Shown: in pieces, positions 25,127-34,180 of the stretch | Layout of the letters: each line of letters opens with the position of its first letter | How positions within the stretch are numbered: the stretch's first letter is position 1 | NCBI GenBank assembly: GCA_945871915.1 | Contig: CAMBXO010000001.1 | Coordinates: 124,001 to 188,000, forward strand | Reading direction: 5' to 3' | Length of the DNA: 64,000 nucleotides | Origin: Singulisphaera sp. GP187 | GTDB lineage: Bacteria; Planctomycetota; Phycisphaerae; Phycisphaerales; SM1A02 | Program-made: the position numbers and the translations under genes | Notes under the pieces: generated by a model | Told to the model about the DNA's origin: nothing | Databases searched by the model: none | What the model saw: only the letters and a program-made list of their open reading frames with translations

Positions 25127-26611
25127 ATGTTCGAGCGTCTGACCGATCGACTTGGCACGGCCTTTCGAAACCTTTCGGGCCGAGGTCGGATCAGTGAAGA
25201 AAATGTGCATCAGGTGATGGCCGAGGTGCACACGGCGCTCCTTGAGGCTGACGTGCATGTGGAAGTGGCCCGCCAGTTCTGCGACGAAACGCAACGGGAT
25301 GCCATTGGTCTTGGAGTCACTCAAAGTCTGACGCCCGCGCAGGAAATGGTGGGCGTGGTGCATCGCAAACTCGTCGAGTTGATGGGCTCGAGCGATCCCA
25401 ACATTCCGCAGGTGGCTCCGGGGCCAACGGTGGTTCTGCTCTGCGGATTGCAGGGGTCTGGCAAGACCACCACGGCAGGAAAGTTGGCGGCTCACCTGAA
25501 GCAGCAAGGGCGAAGCGTCTTAGTAGCTGCGTGCGATCTCCAACGACCCGCAGCCGTGGAGCAACTCCGTGTGGTGGTCCAGCGTGTTGCAACAGAGGCC
25601 AAGGGTGGTTCACGCGTTGAATTCTTTGGTGAACCCGAACGCTGCGCGGAATATGGCAAGGCTCTTGGGGTGGCCGTCGGCGTTGCTCAACGAGCCCTTC
25701 GCGCAGCCCGTGATGGAAAGTTTGACACGCTCATTGTGGATACGGCTGGTCGCCTTCACATTGATGACGTCCTGATGCGTGAACTTGAAGGCGTTCGCCG
25801 AAGTGTCGAACCGCACCAAACCATGTTGGTGGTCGATGCCATGGCTGGGCAGGATGCGTTACTCGCGGCCAAAACTTTTCACGATCGCTTCGGTCTCGAC
25901 GGCATCATTCTGACCAAGTTTGATGCGGACCCTCGCGGCGGTGCCGCCCTGAGTGTTCGTGCCGTCACTGGTGCGCCGATTCTCTTCACCGGTACGGGAG
26001 AAAAATTTCAGGACCTCGAACCCTTTCATCCCGAACGCATGGCGGGTCGCATTCTTGGCATGGGCGATGTGGTCACCCTTGTTGAAAAGGCGCAGGGCGA
26101 AGTGGATCACGCCGAAGCACAGCGCGTCGCGGATCGAATGGCCAAAGGGCAACTCACCCTCGACGATTTTCTGGGGCAACTCAAAACCATTCGTCGCCTT
26201 GGCCCAATCAAGAAAGTGCTCGGCATGCTGCCCGGTGTCGGGAACATGATGAAGGACTTGCCGATCGACGAGGGTCAACTCGATCGAGTCGAAGGCATCG
26301 TTCGCAGCATGACCCCCAGCGAGCGTGCAAATGTGCGCATGGTGGATCAGCAGAAGAGTCGCGTTCGTCGCATCGCCAAAGGAAGCGGAACCAAACCTGA
26401 AGAAGTCGGCCGCCTTGCCAAGCAATTTGAGATGATGCAAAAGTTAACGAGTCAGATGACCGGCAAGGGCGCAGTTGGAAAGATGAAGGCCATGCAGAAC
26501 ATGGCGGGCGGTGCGGCGGGTACCCCCACAGGTTTCCCGGGCTTTGGTAGCCGCGGAAGCACGCAAACGCAAAGCATGAAGAGCCGATTCAAGCAGCGCA
26601 AAAAGAAGTAG
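25127..26611 (+). CDS. ffh: Signal recognition particle protein Ffh
   Basis: Ffh binds signal sequences and 4.5S RNA and delivers ribosomes to FtsY. The N domain (MFERLTDRLGTAFRNLSGRG) is followed by the GTPase with G1 GLQGSGKTTTAGKLA, G3 DTAGRLHID and G4 TKFD. The C-terminal M domain is Met-rich (MQKLTSQMTGKGAVGKMKAMQNM). The final tail is short and basic (SRFKQRKKK). The gene follows dxs closely, and the convergent AI-2E family gene ends 41 bases downstream. Confidence 0.97.
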   Translation: MFERLTDRLGTAFRNLSGRGRISEENVHQVMAEVHTALLEADVHVEVARQFCDETQRDAIGLGVTQSLTPAQEMVGVVHRKLVELMGSSDPNIPQVAPGPTVVLLCGLQGSGKTTTAGKLAAHLKQQGRSVLVAACDLQRPAAVEQLRVVVQRVATEAKGGSRVEFFGEPERCAEYGKALGVAVGVAQRALRAARDGKFDTLIVDTAGRLHIDDVLMRELEGVRRSVEPHQTMLVVDAMAGQDALLAAKTFHDRFGLDGIILTKFDADPRGGAALSVRAVTGAPILFTGTGEKFQDLEPFHPERMAGRILGMGDVVTLVEKAQGEVDHAEAQRVADRMAKGQLTLDDFLGQLKTIRRLGPIKKVLGMLPGVGNMMKDLPIDEGQLDRVEGIVRSMTPSERANVRMVDQQKSRVRRIAKGSGTKPEEVGRLAKQFEMMQKLTSQMTGKGAVGKMKAMQNMAGGAAGTPTGFPGFGSRGSTQTQSMKSRFKQRKKK

Positions 26612-26652
26612 CGCGACGAACGACCCCCAAAGGTCTCCTTTCTTTTTCTTGT

Positions 26653-28008
26653 TTAGCCCTGATCAAGCGGCAGCGGATCGCCAGCTCGCCCATCACTCCA
26701 CGCTCGCACGCGAGGCAGCACCACTTCTCGCAGATAAATTTTGAAACACGCCGCAACAGGAATGCTCAACAGCATGCCGTACACGCCTGCTATCGCAGCG
26801 CCCGCAAGCACCGCCACAAAGATGCTGACAGGATCAAGGTCCGTTGCCTTGCCAGCGATCAATGGAATCAGCACATACCCCTCCAGGGCTTGCACAATTG
26901 CGTACACCATGGCTGGCCCCAGCACGATCCACACCCATGTCATGCGTTCGGCTTCAGGCACCGCCAATTGATCCACAATCAGCAATCCAATGGCGATCGG
27001 CAATCCCACCACGCTCAGATAGGGCACCAAACTAAACACCCCCACCACCACACCGAGCGTGATGGCGTACGGCACACCGAACAATTTCCATCCCACTGCA
27101 ATCAGAATGCCCATGATCGAACTCACCACAATGCGACCGCGAACGAATCCGCTTACGGCACGATCCATCTCAGAGGCCAGTTTCAGAATTCGATCTCGCG
27201 ATGAAATTGGCAAGAGTCCCTGAAGCGATTGAAGGGCCGCTGGGAAATTGATCGAGAAGAACCAGAAATAGAATGGCACCAGCGCGGCCAGAAATCCAAT
27301 CGTCAGAACTTCGACCGCTGTTTGCAACACCTGTTCGGCACTTGAACCGAGCAGCATTCCCAAATTTGGGCCGCCTTCCGACGTCTTGGAGCTCGTCGTA
27401 CTCAGCACGCCTCGCCGATCCAACTCTGCTGCGACAGCTTTCTGAATGGCTGCGGCCTCCAATTCCGCTTCCACACGCTTGGCATCGGGCGCAGGCAGCG
27501 GTTTTGCACTTGCATCCACGCCACCAGGTCGACCCACTGGCGCCGTGCTGGCCGCGCTGTTAAACCATGCCTTGAACCGCTCCACTTCGCTGCGATATTC
27601 CTCTGGAACCAACTGTTCAACCCGCTCCACGGCAGAATTGAATCGGCCCTCCCGGAAACTCTGCACGAAACTGGAACTCTGTCCAACGACGACCGGCACC
27701 ATCACGGCAACCGCCGCAACGAATGCCACGCCTGCTGTTCCCATGAGGGTGCCAACCGCTGCCGTTCGGCTGAACCCAAATTTTCGAACCAGCCCCTGCA
27801 CAACCGGTTCAACAAGGTAGGCCAATCCAAACGCCACCAGCAATGGCACGCTCACACTTCGCATGGCATACCCGAGATACACAATCGTAAGAACGCACGC
27901 CACCACCACAATGTCTCGCACCCCTTGAATCTGCCACAGGTGCAACCGCGCCAGTCGAACCTCGCCGCTCTGTGCCGATGACTTGTCTCCTGGCATTGGG
28001 CTCATCAT
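26653..28008 (-). CDS. AI-2E family (PF01594) membrane transporter
   Basis: This 451-residue protein carries the AI-2E transporter fold: N-terminal paired membrane segments (LLVAFGLAYLVEPVVQGLVRKF), a soluble central part, and C-terminal helices with ISSIMGILIAVGWKLFGVPYA, VPYLSVVGLPIAIG and VQALEGYVLIPLIAGKATDLDPVSIFVAVLAGA. The substrate is uncertain: the family name comes from one E. coli member, and others are sodium/proton antiporters. The central soluble region (~residues 120-210) is longer and more polar than I would expect. The ATG overlaps the upstream gene's stop by 4 bases. Confidence 0.9.
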   Translation of the reverse strand: MMSPMPGDKSSAQSGEVRLARLHLWQIQGVRDIVVVACVLTIVYLGYAMRSVSVPLLVAFGLAYLVEPVVQGLVRKFGFSRTAAVGTLMGTAGVAFVAAVAVMVPVVVGQSSSFVQSFREGRFNSAVERVEQLVPEEYRSEVERFKAWFNSAASTAPVGRPGGVDASAKPLPAPDAKRVEAELEAAAIQKAVAAELDRRGVLSTTSSKTSEGGPNLGMLLGSSAEQVLQTAVEVLTIGFLAALVPFYFWFFSINFPAALQSLQGLLPISSRDRILKLASEMDRAVSGFVRGRIVVSSIMGILIAVGWKLFGVPYAITLGVVVGVFSLVPYLSVVGLPIAIGLLIVDQLAVPEAERMTWVWIVLGPAMVYAIVQALEGYVLIPLIAGKATDLDPVSIFVAVLAGAAIAGVYGMLLSIPVAACFKIYLREVVLPRVRAWSDGRAGDPLPLDQG

Positions 28009-28415
28009 GCAGATCTTCGTCCGATGGCGGTCAGCAGGCGATCGCGGCTAAACGCTTCGTGAAAGTCGTACACGCCACGAAAGTCCTCCGCCGTGTCGCG
28101 AGACGTCTTGCTGAGCAATCCCGCGTCAATCATCGTAAACACAATGCGACCGAAATCGTCGGTGCGTTGAACATTCCAGTTGCTCAGCACATTGAACGCC
28201 AGCATTCCGTACCGTTCGATGGCATATTCACGAAGCCCAACACACAGCTGTTGCCCGCTCACGTGCCGATCGCCTTCCGGTGCGGAACTCTGCTTATGCA
28301 ACAACTCCATGGTTCGTCCAAGTCCTTCGCGAACAAAGTGGTAGGCCTCCGGTGGATAGGGTCCACCCTTTGCGGCCAGTCTGCGCCAATCGACTTCAGA
28401 TGCTGTGTTTGCCAT
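28005..28415 (-). CDS. Minf_1886 family conserved hypothetical protein
   Basis: This 136-residue protein matches, by eye, the planctomycete/verrucomicrobial family TIGR04138 (Minf_1886): AYHFVREGLGRTMEL, VSGQQLCVGLREYAIERYGMLAFNVLSNW, RTDDFGRIVFTMIDAGLLSKT. No function is established. The start is fixed by AGGAG close upstream of the ATG at 28415; the longer frame to 28481 is unlikely. Its stop overlaps the start of the AI-2E family gene (ATGA), so the two are probably co-translated. The family's restricted distribution is one of the better taxonomic clues here. Confidence 0.85.
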   Translation of the reverse strand: MANTASEVDWRRLAAKGGPYPPEAYHFVREGLGRTMELLHKQSSAPEGDRHVSGQQLCVGLREYAIERYGMLAFNVLSNWNVQRTDDFGRIVFTMIDAGLLSKTSRDTAEDFRGVYDFHEAFSRDRLLTAIGRRSA

Positions 28416-28419
28416 AAGA

Positions 28420-28424
28420 CTCCT
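28420..28424 (-). promoter_or_regulatory. Shine-Dalgarno AGGAG for the Minf_1886 gene
   Basis: On the minus strand AGGAG is followed by TCTT and then the ATG at 28415. The short spacing and strong match decide this start over the upstream in-frame one. Confidence 0.6.
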
Positions 28425-28473
28425 GACTCCATATCGGCTCGCGAACCTTGAGAACTTCTCGGTAACCACAAGC

Positions 28474-29748
28474 CTAGGCAATCACCGAATCCACGGGCGG
28501 AACAATCCATTGGGGTGACACGTCGTGGTCGAGAACGGACCGGAAGCCAAGGTGCGGATTGGTGACCTCGAACCCAATCAATCCATTTTTGGCACCCGGT
28601 TGTAGCAATGCTTTTTCGATTGCAAGTCCCATCGCTGCAAGACCATGCACGGAGAGCATGGCCAGCAAGGTTTGGGCGTCAACGGAGCCCTGCTTCCACA
28701 ACACTCTGGCATCGTCAAGAGGCGAAAGGCGATCGCTCCGATCCAGGCTGCAGATGCCGTCGGTTGCCAAACACACACGAACGCCGGCCTTCATCATGGC
28801 TCGCCACGGATGCACACGGGGCTGCGGTCGGGCCGAGTCAAAGAATGCATTTGATCGAACGCAATACATCACCACCACACCCTTCTGCGAAAGCTGGTCC
28901 ACCATTTCGGGTTCGATCAGATTCACATGTGCGGCTGAAATGGATTGAGTTCGATCGCTTGGAATTCGATCCAGAAACCATGGCACAGGATGCGTGCCTG
29001 GCGGTTTCCACGTGGGGCTTATCAATCCAAGTGAATCATTGAGCTGCCTCATTGGGCCACCGCCATGTTGCATGAATTCCAATTCTTCCGAGGTCTCTGC
29101 AAGATGGGTGGTCAACGGCATGGGTCGTTGCATCGCTGCCTCAAACGACAGCGGCCCGCTGGAGTACGGCGCATGAGGAGAGACTCCTAATTGCACGCCA
29201 CCTCGTCGCTGCGGAACAAGGGCGCGAAGAAACTCCACCGTTGCCGCTTGATGGTGTCCGCACAATCCAAACACTTCGAGGTAACTCACGCCTTCAAGCG
29301 AAGACTTGGACAGCATTTCAAAACTCACCATGCTCCGCCTGCCTGCAATATCACCGACCCATCCCACGCCACCACCGTGACTGAGTTCAATGCCTCGCTG
29401 CACTGCCGCACACAGGTCTTCATTCGACTCAGGCCGATCACAACGCACTCGATTGAGCCACGCTGCAAATCCCTGCTCTTGGTAGACCGTGGCCAAGTCC
29501 GTCAGAAAGGACAGATCAAGGTGAGTGTGTGCATTGACAAACGGGGGAACCACCACGCATCCAGAGCAATTTCGAATCGTTGCACCCGAAACCGCACCGA
29601 CCCGCACAGGAGCGTCCACCGCTTCCACCACCCCGTCCCGCACCACAATCGCAGCCGGGGCAACAAGCCGCCCGCCGCCGTCCACGGCACTTCCGGCCAT
29701 CACCACTTCGCACTTGCCACGCTGGGATTCCATTATGGTTACACTCAT
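28474..29748 (-). CDS. Amidohydrolase family protein (nucleobase/aminofutalosine deaminase-like)
   Basis: The protein belongs to the metal-dependent amidohydrolase superfamily. Metal ligands are visible in PPFVNAHTHLDLSFL, TTHLAETSEELEF and SAAHVNLIEPE, and LATDGICSLD carries the catalytic Asp. This pattern is typical of deaminases such as those acting on guanine, S-adenosylhomocysteine or aminodeoxyfutalosine. Menaquinone biosynthesis is one possibility, but nothing nearby supports a choice. The start may be the ATG at 29748 or at 29733; neither has a strong Shine-Dalgarno. The gene is divergent from the OmpA-like lipoprotein gene, with 54 bases between them. Confidence 0.85.
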   Translation of the reverse strand: MSVTIMESQRGKCEVVMAGSAVDGGGRLVAPAAIVVRDGVVEAVDAPVRVGAVSGATIRNCSGCVVVPPFVNAHTHLDLSFLTDLATVYQEQGFAAWLNRVRCDRPESNEDLCAAVQRGIELSHGGGVGWVGDIAGRRSMVSFEMLSKSSLEGVSYLEVFGLCGHHQAATVEFLRALVPQRRGGVQLGVSPHAPYSSGPLSFEAAMQRPMPLTTHLAETSEELEFMQHGGGPMRQLNDSLGLISPTWKPPGTHPVPWFLDRIPSDRTQSISAAHVNLIEPEMVDQLSQKGVVVMYCVRSNAFFDSARPQPRVHPWRAMMKAGVRVCLATDGICSLDRSDRLSPLDDARVLWKQGSVDAQTLLAMLSVHGLAAMGLAIEKALLQPGAKNGLIGFEVTNPHLGFRSVLDHDVSPQWIVPPVDSVIA

Positions 29749-29790
29749 GTTTCGTACCGGAGAGTTCCAGTACGAGATTCCACACAAGGC

Positions 29791-29795
29791 GGAGG
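29791..29795 (+). promoter_or_regulatory. Shine-Dalgarno GGAGG of the OmpA-like lipoprotein gene
   Basis: GGAGG lies 7 bases before the ATG at 29803. It shows that the open frame reaching back to 29191 is not the true coding extent and that translation begins at the lipoprotein signal peptide. Confidence 0.7.
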
Positions 29796-29802
29796 ATTTC
29801 GA

Positions 29803-30654
29803 ATGGTCTTGAAACGATGCATCGTTCTCGCGATTCTCTCAACTGCTTTCACTGCATGTGTTCCGCAGCAAAAGTATGACGACCTCTTGACAGCGTATCG
29901 AGGTCAAGAGCAACAACTTCTCGCAACGCAAAGCGATTTGCAGACGGCTCGCGATAATGTGGAGCGGCTGCGCGCCCAATTGGCCGCTGCAGCAGGCGAC
30001 CTTGATCAGCTGGCCGCCATTCGAAACGGCGCCAAGGGCGACATCGACAAGTTGCTCGCGGACTACGAGCGGCTTCTCAAGCAAGTCGGCAATCTGAACA
30101 TGGGCCCTCTGCCTGCCGAATTGAATAAGGCATTGGCGGAACTCGCGGCTCAGTATCCCGATGTGCTCACCTTCGATCCTCGCAGTGGCATGCTTCGATT
30201 TAGCAGCGACTTTACATTTGCCTCGGGATCGGCCGCTCTGAGCAGCAATGCTCAAGCACTGGTCAGCAAGTTGGCAACGATTCTGAACACGCCCATTGCA
30301 CAACCCTTCGAAGTGAAGGTGGTCGGCCACACGGACACGCAGCCCATTCGCCGCGTGGCCAGTCAGCACCCAACCAATATGTATCTCTCCGCTCACCGTG
30401 CCATTAGTGTTCGAGATGCACTCGTAGGCGATGGCGTAGGTGCCAATCGCATGCAAGTTGCCGGGTACGGCGAGTACCGCCCCATTGTGCCCAACGGCCC
30501 CAATGGAGCTGCCGCCAATCGACGCGTGGAAATCTTCCTTGCACCGCTCACTGTTCCACTGGCTCCAACAGGTAACCCGATGGAATCAGCTGCCCCTGCC
30601 AAGACTCCCAATCCGGTTACAAACCGCGAAGCAAACGACGAACCCACGAAGTAA
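29803..30654 (+). CDS. OmpA/Pal-like peptidoglycan-associated lipoprotein
   Basis: The signal peptide MVLKRCIVLAILSTAFTACVP ends in a lipobox-like TAC. A coiled coil follows (residues ~25-100, RGQEQQLLATQSDLQTARD). The C-terminal OmpA domain contains FTFASGSAALSSNAQALVSK, VVGHTDTQPI and NRRVEIFLAP; the TD and R residues of this family bind diaminopimelate of peptidoglycan. It likely tethers the outer membrane to the cell wall, with the coiled coil as spacer. A Pro-rich tail ends the protein. A strong hairpin terminator follows at 30706. Confidence 0.92.
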   Translation: MVLKRCIVLAILSTAFTACVPQQKYDDLLTAYRGQEQQLLATQSDLQTARDNVERLRAQLAAAAGDLDQLAAIRNGAKGDIDKLLADYERLLKQVGNLNMGPLPAELNKALAELAAQYPDVLTFDPRSGMLRFSSDFTFASGSAALSSNAQALVSKLATILNTPIAQPFEVKVVGHTDTQPIRRVASQHPTNMYLSAHRAISVRDALVGDGVGANRMQVAGYGEYRPIVPNGPNGAAANRRVEIFLAPLTVPLAPTGNPMESAAPAKTPNPVTNREANDEPTK

Positions 30655-30705
30655 GTTTTGGGGTCAAGCGACCGCTGAGATCGCCTCAACCTGACTTTTG
30701 CCACG

Positions 30706-30737
30706 ACGCCGGATTCCAATCCGGCGTTGTTTTTTTT
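30706..30737 (+). terminator. Rho-independent terminator after the OmpA-like gene
   Basis: A perfect 9-bp stem (ACGCCGGAT with ATCCGGCGT) closes a 4-base loop and is followed by TGTTTTTTTT. It ends the lipoprotein transcript about 50 bases after the stop codon. Confidence 0.9.
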
Positions 30738-30985
30738 GATCCACGGCCCCTCTCAACCCGTTGCAGAGTCCGTGTAACCGCCGTTTTGACCCTGAATGTG
30801 CGAATTGCGTCAAGCATTCGTTCTGGATTGGCAAGGTTCTGCAGGATCCGTGAAGTCCATTCTTGTGCCTGAGAACATCGGGGTTAGACTGTCAAAAACC
30901 GGTCTGATGCCTTTTCAGAGGCTGCGAGAAGGATTCCGCGCTCTGGCATGGGTCAAGTTCGGTTTATAAATAAGGGCACTCGACC
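30738..30985 (+). promoter_or_regulatory. Intergenic region with possible promoter of the 1033-residue secreted protein gene
   Basis: No gene is visible here. One candidate sigma-70-like promoter is TTGTGC (30863-30868) with TAGACT (30885-30890) at 16-base spacing. A TTTATAAAT stretch near 30963 lies close to the start codon and could also be a -10 element. Both are weak visual matches. Confidence 0.3.
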
Positions 30986-33900
30986 ATGCGCACCACGATT
31001 TCACTCCTCGCCACTTGCTTGGCTGCAGCCACCGCTTTCGGCCAGTCGATCAACGAAATCCGCACGCAACAGACCGGTATCGACTTGGATGTCTACGCCG
31101 AAATTTCCGGGACCGCAGGCGCTGACCTCGGGGACCTCACACTCATTGTGATCGGTGGAGATGACTTTGCCATTGCGCCAGCACAAAACGGATACATCGA
31201 AGCCGTGATTCCGTTGACGGGGCAAATCATTCCAACAAGCGGCTATTTCGTTGTTGGTGCAACGACCTACTCACTGAGCACACCGGACCTCGTGAGCGTG
31301 CTCAACTTTGAAGTTGACAACAACAAGACCTACATGCTGGTGAGTGGTTTTTCCAGTTTCGAAGGCGACGATGTTGACTTGAATGATGACGGCACGCTGG
31401 ACTATGAACCATGGACGGGCGTTCTTTCGTCGGTGGCTCTTGTGAAATATCCCGCTCCCGATGGATTGACCGGCGACTTCACCTATGGCGCAACGTCCGT
31501 TGGGCCCGACGGTGGATCGTTCCCAAGTCAAGTGAAACAGTGCCCCGATACCGCTGGTTGGAAAATCGGCTTTGCCGACACTGCTTCAGGTAGCGACACA
31601 CCAGGAGTCGCCAATCCAAGTTGCACTGGCGGTTCAACGGTGGTCATGATTTCGGAACTTCGAACCGATCAGACTGGCACAGATAACGACGAATACGCTG
31701 AATTGACCGGTGATCCTGGCACGTTGCTTGATGGGCTCACCTACTTAGTCATCGGTGACGGAACCACCACCACCAAGAGCGGCGTGGTGGAGTGCATCAT
31801 TCCACTTGATGGCAAATCCATTCCTGCGAGCGGCATTTTCGTTATTACAAGCCTCGTTTCGCCACAAGATGGAATTGCTTTCGGACAAGCTGGCGATTTT
31901 CAGACCAACAAACTCATCTTTGAAAACTCAGATCATGTCACGCACCTCGTGGTCCGTGGATTTTCTGGAACCGCAACCACCGGGCAAGATCTTGACTCAA
32001 ACGATGACGGCGTCCTCAACCTCACCCCGTGGCTCTCAGTTGTTGACAGCGTTGCCAATGTGAAGGTTGCCAGCACCGGGGGGCCGGTGAAGGCCCCCGA
32101 TGTGGGCACAACCCTTGGCGAATGGACCTACCAATTCACCAACGCCGATGGTTCGCTTACGCAGATGGTCGGACCAGATGACATTTACAACCCGGGTCAC
32201 ATCTACCGTTGCTCGCCACAAGGATCGTGGCTCATCGGATTCTTTGATCCAGTCTCGGCGGGGTCCAACAATAAGGACACGCCAAAGTTTGTTAACCCAG
32301 AGTGCTCAACCTGCGGCGTTCCAGGCAGCGGAAGTTGCTTTAGCGTCCATGCAGGTGTGGGTTGCGACAAGGGTTCATGCTGCAGCATTGTGTGTGCATT
32401 TGTGCCAGCGTGCTGCGACACGACATGGGACTCCACCTGCGTCGAAACCGCTATGTCAAACTGTTTGGCTGGCGGTGCACCACCAACCGTCATGCTGAGC
32501 GAAATGCGAATTCGAGATGTGAACAACACGGTGAATGGCAGTCCAACCAATCAGTATGTTGAACTTGTTGGCACCGCCAATGCGTCGCTGACCGGCGTTT
32601 CACTGATCGTGGTTAACGATCAGGACACTGGCACCCGAGACGATATGGGTGTGATCGATGCCGTTGTGGATCTGAGTGGTCTTCGCATCAATAGCGCAGG
32701 CCGGTTCTTGATCACCGAAAGCACATTCAATATCGCAGGCGTGTCTCCGGACTACAACTGCGGTGGCGGATTGGTCCTGGATAACGACGGCACCAGCAAC
32801 GTGTACTTGGTGTGGAACAACTTTGGTGCACGCAATCTGGATCTAGATACCGACAACAACGGCGAATACGACGTTGCATTCCCGTGGCTTGAAGTCATCG
32901 ACAGCGTGTCGGTGGTTGGCGGAAGTGGCAACCCGTATTGCACTGACCTTGTCGGACCTGCAGGCGGTGCGACCCCATCGCAGGTGTACCGTTGCCTAGA
33001 AACCAGCGAGTGGAAGATGGGTGGCACCAATGTGACCGCTCCGTACGACTCGCCAGGAGCCGACAACGCAACCTGTGATCTGGAACGGCCCTTTGATTGT
33101 GGTGATAGCGATGCAGGCGACTGCTTCGTGGCCCACACCAACGGCCACTGCTTCAATCGCGGCTGCTGCGAAATGGTCTGTGCTGTGGCACCTGACTGCT
33201 GCAACGTTGCATGGGATGATGCCTGTGTCGAAGTTGCAGCCGCGACCACGGCATGTGGTGGTGGTTCGCCCACTGCGTACATCAGTGAAGCACGCGTCGA
33301 TCAATCGGGCACGGATGACGACGAGTACATCGAACTTCGAGGCGCTCCCGGCACCTCCCTCGATGGCCTTTCGATCGTGGTGATTGGTGACGGCACGGCC
33401 CCAACGGGTGGAGTCAATCCACTCAGCGGTGCTGTGGAGTGCGTCATTCCGCTCACCGGCAGCGTCATTCCAGACAGTGGATTCTTCCTCATTACGAAGC
33501 TTGCCGATCCGCCAACTGCATCCGATGACGGCATTGCCTTGGGCATTGCGGGCGATCTACAGACTCCGCTCTTGAACCTTGAGAATGGTGACAACATCAC
33601 CATCGGATTGGTGCAAGACTTCGTGGGTGCGGTGAATGACGACCTCGATCTTGACAACGATGGACAGATTGATGTGGAGAGTGGCAATCCAATCGATTAT
33701 GTTTCGATCGTCAGTTCGATCAGGACGGCGCCTGGCAGTTCGCAGGAATGGTGGTATGGGCCGCGCGTTCCACCCAACTCAAGTGGCATCGCGTTCCACA
33801 TCTACCGTTGCGATCCGGTTGGATACTGGCAGACCGGCAACGGCTACCTGCTGGATCCAGCATCACTCACTGACACGCCCGGTGCAACAAATGGCATGTG

Positions 33901-34087
33901 CCCAGTGGTCGGCAGTGCATGCTTCGGTGACGTTGACATGAGTGGATATGTGGATGCAGGCGATGCGGCCTTGGCTCTGCTGGACTTTGGTCCATGCCCA
34001 GGATGCGCACCGGATCTTGACGGAACAGGCGAAGTCGACTTTGGTGACATCGCACTGATTCTGCTCAGTTCCGGCCCCTGCGAGTGA
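30986..34087 (+). CDS. Large secreted protein with four lamin-tail-like repeats, two Cys-rich modules and a C-terminal dockerin-like domain
   Basis: A signal peptide (MRTTISLLATCLAAATAFGQS) starts this 1033-residue protein. Four ~190-residue units begin with INEIRTQQTG, ISELRTDQTGTDNDEYAEL, LSEMRIRDV and ISEARVDQSGTDDDEYIEL, near residues 22, 221, 502 and 765. Their form recalls the lamin-tail (LTD) fold. Each continues with an LDGLxxVVIGDG strand pattern and often ends with a YRC..GxW segment before a DTPG motif. Two Cys-rich modules lie near residues 450-495 and 712-758. The C-terminus from about residue 979 is a two-EF-hand dockerin-like segment (DVDMSGYVDAGDAALALLDFGPC). It is probably displayed on the cell surface or exported; the partner is unknown. 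The gene is flanked by terminators on both sides, so it is monocistronic. Confidence 0.88.
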   Translation: MRTTISLLATCLAAATAFGQSINEIRTQQTGIDLDVYAEISGTAGADLGDLTLIVIGGDDFAIAPAQNGYIEAVIPLTGQIIPTSGYFVVGATTYSLSTPDLVSVLNFEVDNNKTYMLVSGFSSFEGDDVDLNDDGTLDYEPWTGVLSSVALVKYPAPDGLTGDFTYGATSVGPDGGSFPSQVKQCPDTAGWKIGFADTASGSDTPGVANPSCTGGSTVVMISELRTDQTGTDNDEYAELTGDPGTLLDGLTYLVIGDGTTTTKSGVVECIIPLDGKSIPASGIFVITSLVSPQDGIAFGQAGDFQTNKLIFENSDHVTHLVVRGFSGTATTGQDLDSNDDGVLNLTPWLSVVDSVANVKVASTGGPVKAPDVGTTLGEWTYQFTNADGSLTQMVGPDDIYNPGHIYRCSPQGSWLIGFFDPVSAGSNNKDTPKFVNPECSTCGVPGSGSCFSVHAGVGCDKGSCCSIVCAFVPACCDTTWDSTCVETAMSNCLAGGAPPTVMLSEMRIRDVNNTVNGSPTNQYVELVGTANASLTGVSLIVVNDQDTGTRDDMGVIDAVVDLSGLRINSAGRFLITESTFNIAGVSPDYNCGGGLVLDNDGTSNVYLVWNNFGARNLDLDTDNNGEYDVAFPWLEVIDSVSVVGGSGNPYCTDLVGPAGGATPSQVYRCLETSEWKMGGTNVTAPYDSPGADNATCDLERPFDCGDSDAGDCFVAHTNGHCFNRGCCEMVCAVAPDCCNVAWDDACVEVAAATTACGGGSPTAYISEARVDQSGTDDDEYIELRGAPGTSLDGLSIVVIGDGTAPTGGVNPLSGAVECVIPLTGSVIPDSGFFLITKLADPPTASDDGIALGIAGDLQTPLLNLENGDNITIGLVQDFVGAVNDDLDLDNDGQIDVESGNPIDYVSIVSSIRTAPGSSQEWWYGPRVPPNSSGIAFHIYRCDPVGYWQTGNGYLLDPASLTDTPGATNGMCPVVGSACFGDVDMSGYVDAGDAALALLDFGPCPGCAPDLDGTGEVDFGDIALILLSSGPCE
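32336..32464 (+). repeat. Cys-rich WD module, copy 1 of 7
   Basis: Encodes CFSVH, then CCSIVC, CCDTTWDSTC and a closing Cys. It lies between the second and third lamin-tail-like units. Confidence 0.75.
33122..33256 (+). repeat. Cys-rich WD module, copy 2 of 7
   Basis: Encodes CFVAH, CCEMVC, CCNVAWDDAC and a closing Cys, with the same Cys spacing as copy 1. It lies between the third and fourth lamin-tail-like units. Confidence 0.75.
33931..34084 (+). other. Dockerin-like double EF-hand segment (C-terminal)
   Basis: Two calcium-loop motifs, DVDMSGYVDAGD and DLDGTGEVDFGD, each followed by a hydrophobic helix. They are joined by FGPCPGC. The whole ends in SSGPCE. Confidence 0.8.
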
Positions 34088-34110
34088 TCCACTGATTTAG
34101 AGTTTCACAC

Positions 34111-34146
34111 ACGGGCCTCGGCGAAAGCCGGGGCCCGTTTCGTTTT
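34111..34146 (+). terminator. Rho-independent terminator
   Basis: A 12-bp stem (ACGGGCCTCGGC with GCCGGGGCCCGT, one wobble pair) closes a GAAA tetraloop and is followed by TTCGTTTT. It ends the large secreted-protein gene just upstream of the MlaE permease gene. Confidence 0.88.
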
Positions 34147-34180
34147 CCCCATGTGTGGGAACGCAAGTTATGCTCGTTGC

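Noticed and set aside
29191-29802. Upstream extension of the OmpA-like lipoprotein frame
   Set aside because: It is antisense to the amidohydrolase, and the GGAGG plus lipoprotein signal peptide place the true start at 29803.
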